Below, in pieces: positions 58,901 through 64,000 of a DNA stretch of 64,000 nt (positions are counted from its first letter, which is position 1; each line of letters begins with the position of its first letter). The notes under the pieces are model-generated. The model ran no database searches, was not told the origin of the DNA, and worked only from the letters and a program-made list of their open reading frames with translations. Position numbers and translations under genes: made by a program. The stretch comes from Cavia porcellus (taxonomy: Eukaryota > Chordata > Mammalia > Rodentia > Caviidae), in assembly GCF_034190915.1 (NCBI RefSeq), contig NW_026947486.1, positions 23,615,001-23,679,000 on the forward strand, given 5' to 3'.

Positions 58901-60949
58901 TTCCGGTAAATTGTATTTGTATTTTTGTTTGCTTGTCAGGATGCTTTAATTTCTTCTTTAATTTCCCCTGAGATCCACTGATTACTCAATAGTGTGTTGT
59001 TCAGTTTCAATGTGTTTGTGGGATTTTTGCTCTATCTTTTATCATTAATTTCTAATTTATGTTACTATGATCTGATAACATGCATGGGATAATTTCAAAT
59101 CTTTTGCATTTATTCAAATATGTTATGTGGGCTAATATATGGTCTATTTTAGAGAATGTCCAATGTGCTGCTGAGATGAATGTGTATTCTGATGTTGTTC
59201 GATGGAACACTGTGTATATATCTATCAAGTCCATTTGTTCACATGTGTGATTTAGTTCTATTATTTCTTTGCTGATTTTCTGTCTGCTGGACCTGTCCCT
59301 TGGTGTCAATGGTATGTTAAGGTCTCCTATTATAATTTTGTTACTGCTAATTTGGTTTTTCATTTCTGTTAATACTTGCTTTATATACCTGGGTTCTCTG
59401 GAATTTGGTGCATATATATTTAAGATAGTTATCTCTTCTTCTTGAAGTTTTCCCCTAACCAGTATGTAATGACTTTATCTCTTCTGATCATTATTTATTT
59501 GAAATTCACATTGTCTGCAAACAGAATAGCTACCCCTGCTTTTTTGGGGTTCCTGTTGCATGAAGTATTTTTTTCCATCATTTGAATTTCAGTCTGTGAG
59601 TATCCTTTTGAGTTAGATGGATTTCTTGTAGACAGCATGTGGTTGGATGTTGTTTCTTGATCCATTCTGCCAGTCTGTTTCTTTTAATTGTTGCATTGAG
59701 ACCATTTACATTAATGGTTATATCTGTTATATGTTGGTTTATTACAGACATGTTATCTTTCTGCTGTTGAATCTTTATCTTTTAATTGTCTGCTTTGCTT
59801 AGTGGTTTTTCCTAAGTGTATCTAAACTGTCTTTCAGTATTCTTTGCAGGGTTGGCTTGATGATCATGAAGTTTTTCACGTGTTCTTTGTCATGGAAGTA
59901 TCTTATTTCTCCATCGATTTTGAAGGACAGTTTTTCAGGGTACATCAGTCTAGGTTGGAAATCATTTTCCTTTAGGATCTGAAATACTTCACTCCATGTT
60001 GTTCTTCACTTTATTGTTTGTGCTGAGAAGTCTGCTGTGATTTGATAGGTTTTCCTTTATAGGTGATCTGTCTTTTCTTTCTGACAGCTTTTAATATTCT
60101 ATTTTATGTTGGATTTCTGGGATGGTGATTATAATATGTCTGAGTGTAGTTTTATTTTGGTTATGGCTATTTGGAGTTCTATATACTTCACTGATCCTTA
60201 TGTCAGTTTCCATTCTTATGTTTGGGAAATTTTCAGCTATTACTTCTCTAAATATCCTCTTGACATCCTTTATGTTTTCCCCTTCTTTTTAATTTATCCC
60301 TGTCAATCATATGTTGTTTTTCTTTTCATCATCTTGCAGCTGTTTAATTATGTTCTGATTCCTTGTTATTTTTAAAAGATCTTGCCTTTCCTGTTCACTA
60401 GCTGCAATCCTGTCTTTGAGGTCTAAAATTCTTTTTGTTTAGTTCCTCAATTTTTGTAACTGTGTCTTCTTTAGATATGTTCAGCACCTCTTCCATTTAT
60501 CATTTCTTCTTTTACCTGGAAGATTATTTCTAGTTTAAATTCCTTTAAAGCTTCTGAGAGTAGCTTCTTTATTTCAGTTACTATTATTTCAGGTATTTCA
60601 GGTGTATCACATATATTTTCTTCTATGTACATAGCTCCTAACATTTCTTGGTATGGGCTGGAGGATTGAGATTGCATTTTGGTCTTTTGATTTGTCATTT
60701 TCCTATATTTCTGTGCTTCAAGTGTTGTTCCAAGGCTTTCCCTGGATGCGTTGGAAATTGTCTCCCATGCCCTAGGCTCCTGGGACTGATTGCAAGGTGC
60801 TCAGCCTGGTCCAGTTAGGCCTTCAGGCTCTCCCATGCCACTTTCAGTGTTTCAGGTAGATGAGCAGGCTCCTAACCACTGTGTATGATGGTTTAAAGCT
60901 CTCCCTGGGTGAACACCAATGCCCTGCAACTCACTTCACCTGCTCTCAA

Positions 60950-61290
60950 ATCCCGTAATTGAAGAGGGTCAGTGGGTGTAATATAGTTGATCCACAAAAC
61001 CTCCCAAGGCTAGTCTAGTGTGCCTGGGCTCTGGACAGGTCCTTGAGCTCTGGAAGAGATGATGTTAAAGTCCCCTGGGGCTTGGAGTGGCATGCAAATT
61101 TACCCCAGCCACCAGCTGAGTTTCCAGATTTGGGGGAAGGTCATTGGGTGTGCCCTGGGCAGGCCTGAAATCTGACAAGAGCAGCCTAGTGTGGCTGGGC
61201 TCTGGGCGGGTCCTTGATCTCCAGAAGAAATGATCTTAAAGTCACCCTGGGCTCGGATGGCACGTGGACTCACTCCAGCTTGAATCCATG
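60950..61290 (-). repeat. L1 5' UTR tandem monomers, period 171 bp
   Basis: ggtcagtgggtgtaatatag at 60968 and ggtcattgggtgtgccctgg at 61139, and cctgggctctggacaggtcc at 61023 and gctgggctctgggcgggtcc at 61194, are both 171 bp apart. Tandem 5' UTR monomers are known as promoters of rodent L1. Confidence 0.75.
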
Positions 61291-61465
61291 GCTTTTGTAC
61301 CTTTGCTCTGAGCTACATCCCCAGCCTTTCATTAATTTTTAAAAATTTTAAACTGGTGTCACTAAGTCTGTAAATTTCCCAAGCTGGGCTTGAATTTATG
61401 ATCTTTCTGCCTCAGCTTCCCACAGTGCTGGGATTATAGGCATACACTACCACACCTGGGTCTTA
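61291..61465 (-). mobile_element. Dimeric ID/B1-like SINE, reverse orientation
   Basis: ctctgagctacatccccagc (ID-like), an A/T-rich linker, then tgcctcagcttcccacagtg and ctgggattataggcatacac (B1-like). Confidence 0.75.
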
Positions 61466-63242
61466 TAAAAAAAGCAAAATTTCATAACAATAAGAGAATA
61501 ATAGTATTGAATACATAGCATGTCATTATATTCAAAGTAGTCAGAGTAAAAGACATAGACCAAAAAAGATTCTTACAAAGAAGAAACAGATAACAGCACA
61601 AAACTTTTTTTCAATGAACTAAGATAAACTAGTAGTATAAATGAAACAATTTTGGATATATATTTTAATATTTTAGGATAGTAAGGATTCATTTAGCCCT
61701 GCCAGCTTATAGCAGGAGAAAACTAATCTAATTTGATAAGGGGAAGACAATATGGTTTTCAGAGGAAATACCAGTAATTTGGTGCCTGAAAGATGAATAG
61801 AATTTAGCTAAAAGATATTCCAGAGAGGAAAGTATATGATTGAAATTTGGGGAGACAGAATAAGTTCAATACCTATCACTGTGGAAGAGGAGGAAAATAA
61901 AGAGGAGAAAAAGAAGAGGAAGAAGGAATCTTCTAGAAATGAAGTTGATAAGAAAAGATATAATGTCTGATACATGTTATTCAGGGACTTAAGAAATAGA
62001 GACATGCTACATCAATTTAAAAAGTGCAAAATTATTTGAACAAGAGCTAAGAGGAGACTGGTAATTTTCTAAGTGAGAAATGATGGTGACCTGAACTAGG
62101 GTGCTGACTGTTCATAGAAGTAGATATATTTAAGAAATATATAAGGTGTAATGGGGCATGTTGATTAACTGGATGTGGAAAATGAGAGAAACAGAGGTGT
62201 AACTGATATTTTGATATCTCATTGGAGTAACTGAGTTGATGCTATTTTCTTAGATGGAATCTATTAAAGGGGAAACATTGGTTATACAGGTATGCAAAGG
62301 ACATGAGATTGGTTTTATAAATGTTCGTTTCTGGTACTCAGGGGGCATTAAATTGGAGATGTCCAAAGATACACTGACATTTAACCTCGGAAAGAAGAAT
62401 GAACTGGAGATGTAGATTTTGTAATTATGCATGGTCAGTAGGTGAAGATGTAGATATATACAAGGTCATCCAGGAGAGTGTAGATAGAGGTTAATGATGA
62501 GTTCCCTGAGCAGTGTCAACATTTTAGGACTTGCAGAGAATCTTGGTGGACCAACTCTCTAAAGAAATGCTATTGTTTGGTGACAACTATATGAATCTCT
62601 CCTGCCCCTCATCTTTAGAAATTTTCAGAAGGGTATACAGGTAATGACAGTTGTCTGAGAAAATCTATCAAATATTGTCAGAAATAGTGGGAATCTCTGG
62701 TATCTGAGGTATAAGCTTTTCTATCTCTGTGAGCTCCATATGACAAGATCTATTCTGGACTACACATAGATGTGACTAATAAATACTGAGCCTCATATTC
62801 TCTCAGTTCCTAGGCCATAGTTTCACTCCAGGAAGAGAAGGCCACTGGTGTCTCTCATTTCCCTATGGCCCTATATTGCAGAACTGTTACTCAAGGCAAG
62901 TCGGGGCTAGAGAATCAACTCCCATTTATAAGATAGGAGTCAACCTCACATGTGACAAACCAAGAATAGTGGGATTCCAACTTTCTCAGTCCTAGAAATT
63001 TTCTAGTAAAATCTTTAAATGAAAATAAGCTGAAATAACCAAAGACTACTATCTCCCCTTAATACACACTAGTAGGAAAGAAGAGGCCTTGCACACCACA
63101 TAGTTCAGATACTTCTTCCAAGTGGAAAGGCAGTTCATAAGGACTAAGCACAGCAGCTATGCCTGAGAGGACTTAATTTATTTGGAACAGAACCTGAAGA
63201 AGTTTGGGTGTAATGGTATTCTTGAAAACAATAGGGGTCTCT

Positions 63243-63245
<3 letters not shown>
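61466..63245. other. Intergenic sequence with an old unnamed repeat
   Basis: 61700-62500 resembles the old repeat near 1080-1261 and 22051-22628 (gagaaatgatggtgacctga, aactggatgtggaaaatgag). The rest is unique-looking. No gene seen. Confidence 0.4.
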
Positions 63246-63276
<31 letters not shown>

Positions 63277-63470
63277 CACTAGGGATTGAACTCAGGGACC
63301 TTCACACTGTACACATTTACAGCCCTTTTTGAATTTTTTAAAATTTGAGACGATCTTGCTAAATTGCTAATTTGACTGGTTTGGGCTTGAACTTGTAATC
63401 TTGCTGCCTCAGTCTCTCAGACTGCTGGATTATAGGTACATACCACCATGCTTTGCAACAATGGGGATCT
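63246..63470 (-). mobile_element. Dimeric ID/B1-like SINE with (TG)n at its edge, reverse orientation
   Basis: (TG)15 at 63246-63275, then gcactagggattgaactcag (ID-like), an A/T-rich linker with gagacgatcttgctaaattg, and cctcagtctctcagactgct with gattataggtacataccacc (B1-like). Confidence 0.75.
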
Positions 63471-63765
63471 CAACAGGAAGAAAATAAGAGGAGATTCTTA
63501 ACTCTATACCAGTAGTAGCAGTACAGAAACAATATAAAGTAACTAGACTAACAGTCACATAAAACTATTCCACTCAACAACAACAAAATGTACATTCTTC
63601 AAGTACCTGGAAACTTCTCCAAAATGTATCATATGTTAGATCATAAAAATGTCTCAGTAGATTTATTGAAGGCATATAAATTGTATTCTCTAAACAAAAT
63701 GCAATGAAATTAGACATCAATGACTGAAAAAATGTGGGAAACTGACAAACACACAGAAATTATTA

Positions 63766-64000
63766 TTATTTTTTTTTATTTAAGAGGAAAAAGAGAAAAA
63801 CACAAAACAAACCAAAGCGGCGTAAGGGTACACGCAATACAGAACTACAAAACAAAATAAAACAAAACAAAACAAAACAAAAAACCATAACAGTAAGAAA
63901 TTACCTGCTAGTAGATTACACACTATTTTCTTGAAAATAGTTCCTCAAATCACAGTATCAAAGAACACAAGGTGGACATTCAAACAGGGAGACTGCAAAC
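63766..64000 (-). mobile_element. L1 3' end, reverse orientation, running off the window
   Basis: Begins with the A-rich end (tttttttttatttaagagga) and continues with the same 3' UTR words as the L1s at 14085 and 54573 (gtaagggtacacgcaataca, ggtggacattcaaacaggga). An AAAAC repeat sits at about 63853-63880. Confidence 0.75.

Larger units (their letters stand above)
54573..61290 (-). mobile_element. Nearly full-length L1, reverse orientation
   Basis: On the - strand: 5' UTR with two tandem monomers (about 60950-61290), ORF1 from about 60698, ORF2 from about 59751 to about 56010, then a 1.4-kb 3' UTR to an A-rich end at 54573. ORF2 shows the endonuclease (59052-59363, GDLNIPLTPRDRSS and SEYTFISAAHWTFSKIDHIL), RT (57770-58426 with [14 protein letters not shown] and [22 protein letters not shown] at 57690-57701) and the C-terminal cysteine region (56145-56531, CGEKRTLLRYWWEC). 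Stops and frameshifts, for example between ALLLFNIVL and FADD, inactivate it. It is the best preserved L1 in the window. Confidence 0.87.

Overview
The window is mammalian nuclear DNA, most likely from the X chromosome of a non-murid rodent. The evidence is one spliced gene clearly recognisable as MAGED1 (X-linked in placental mammals), tRNA-Ala-derived ID SINEs with clean target-site duplications, dimeric SINEs joining a 7SL/B1-like part to an ID-like part (known from squirrel-related and some other non-murid rodents), and several L1 layers. Species cannot be fixed from sequence alone; Sciuromorpha or Castorimorpha fit better than mouse or rat.

Layout. 1-3.6 kb: upstream flank of MAGED1 with L2 and MIR fossils, one copy of a recent ~1.07 kb duplication (1262-2336), and a candidate promoter near 2900-2970. 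3.65-10.1 kb: MAGED1 on the + strand, eleven coding exons with intact GT-AG sites giving an uninterrupted 782-residue protein, plus a separate 3' UTR exon with a polyadenylation signal at 10051. 10.1-13.2 kb: mostly unique DNA with an ID SINE. 13.2-22 kb: nested L1 remnants on both strands with dimeric SINEs. 22.6-23.7 kb: second copy of the ~1 kb duplication, about 99% identical to the first. 24.5-25.8 kb: intronless, broken RNMT (mRNA cap methyltransferase) retropseudogene. 29.6-34 kb: decayed class II (betaretrovirus-like) endogenous retrovirus on the - strand, with nucleocapsid knuckle, dUTPase, protease, RT, RNase H and integrase traces and a tRNA-Trp-like primer site. 34.5-48.1 kb: a long + strand L1 split by a nearly complete class I (gammaretrovirus-like) provirus (38648-45141) with paired 350-bp LTRs, a GAATC target-site duplication and a tRNA-His-like primer site. 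48.8-61.3 kb: three or four same-strand (-) L1 copies end to end, the last close to full length with tandem 5' UTR monomers. 61.3-64 kb: dimeric SINEs, a TG microsatellite, unique DNA and the 3' end of another L1.

MAGED1 is the only gene here that looks functional. Everything else with coding character is retroelement or retropseudogene sequence carrying stops and frameshifts. I found no new gene system. The most informative oddities are the young duplication beside the MAGED1 promoter region, an L1 whose ORF2 carries a second copy of its own ORF1 segment, an L1 family with an unusually long, internally repetitive 3' UTR, and the dated nesting of the provirus in an L1.
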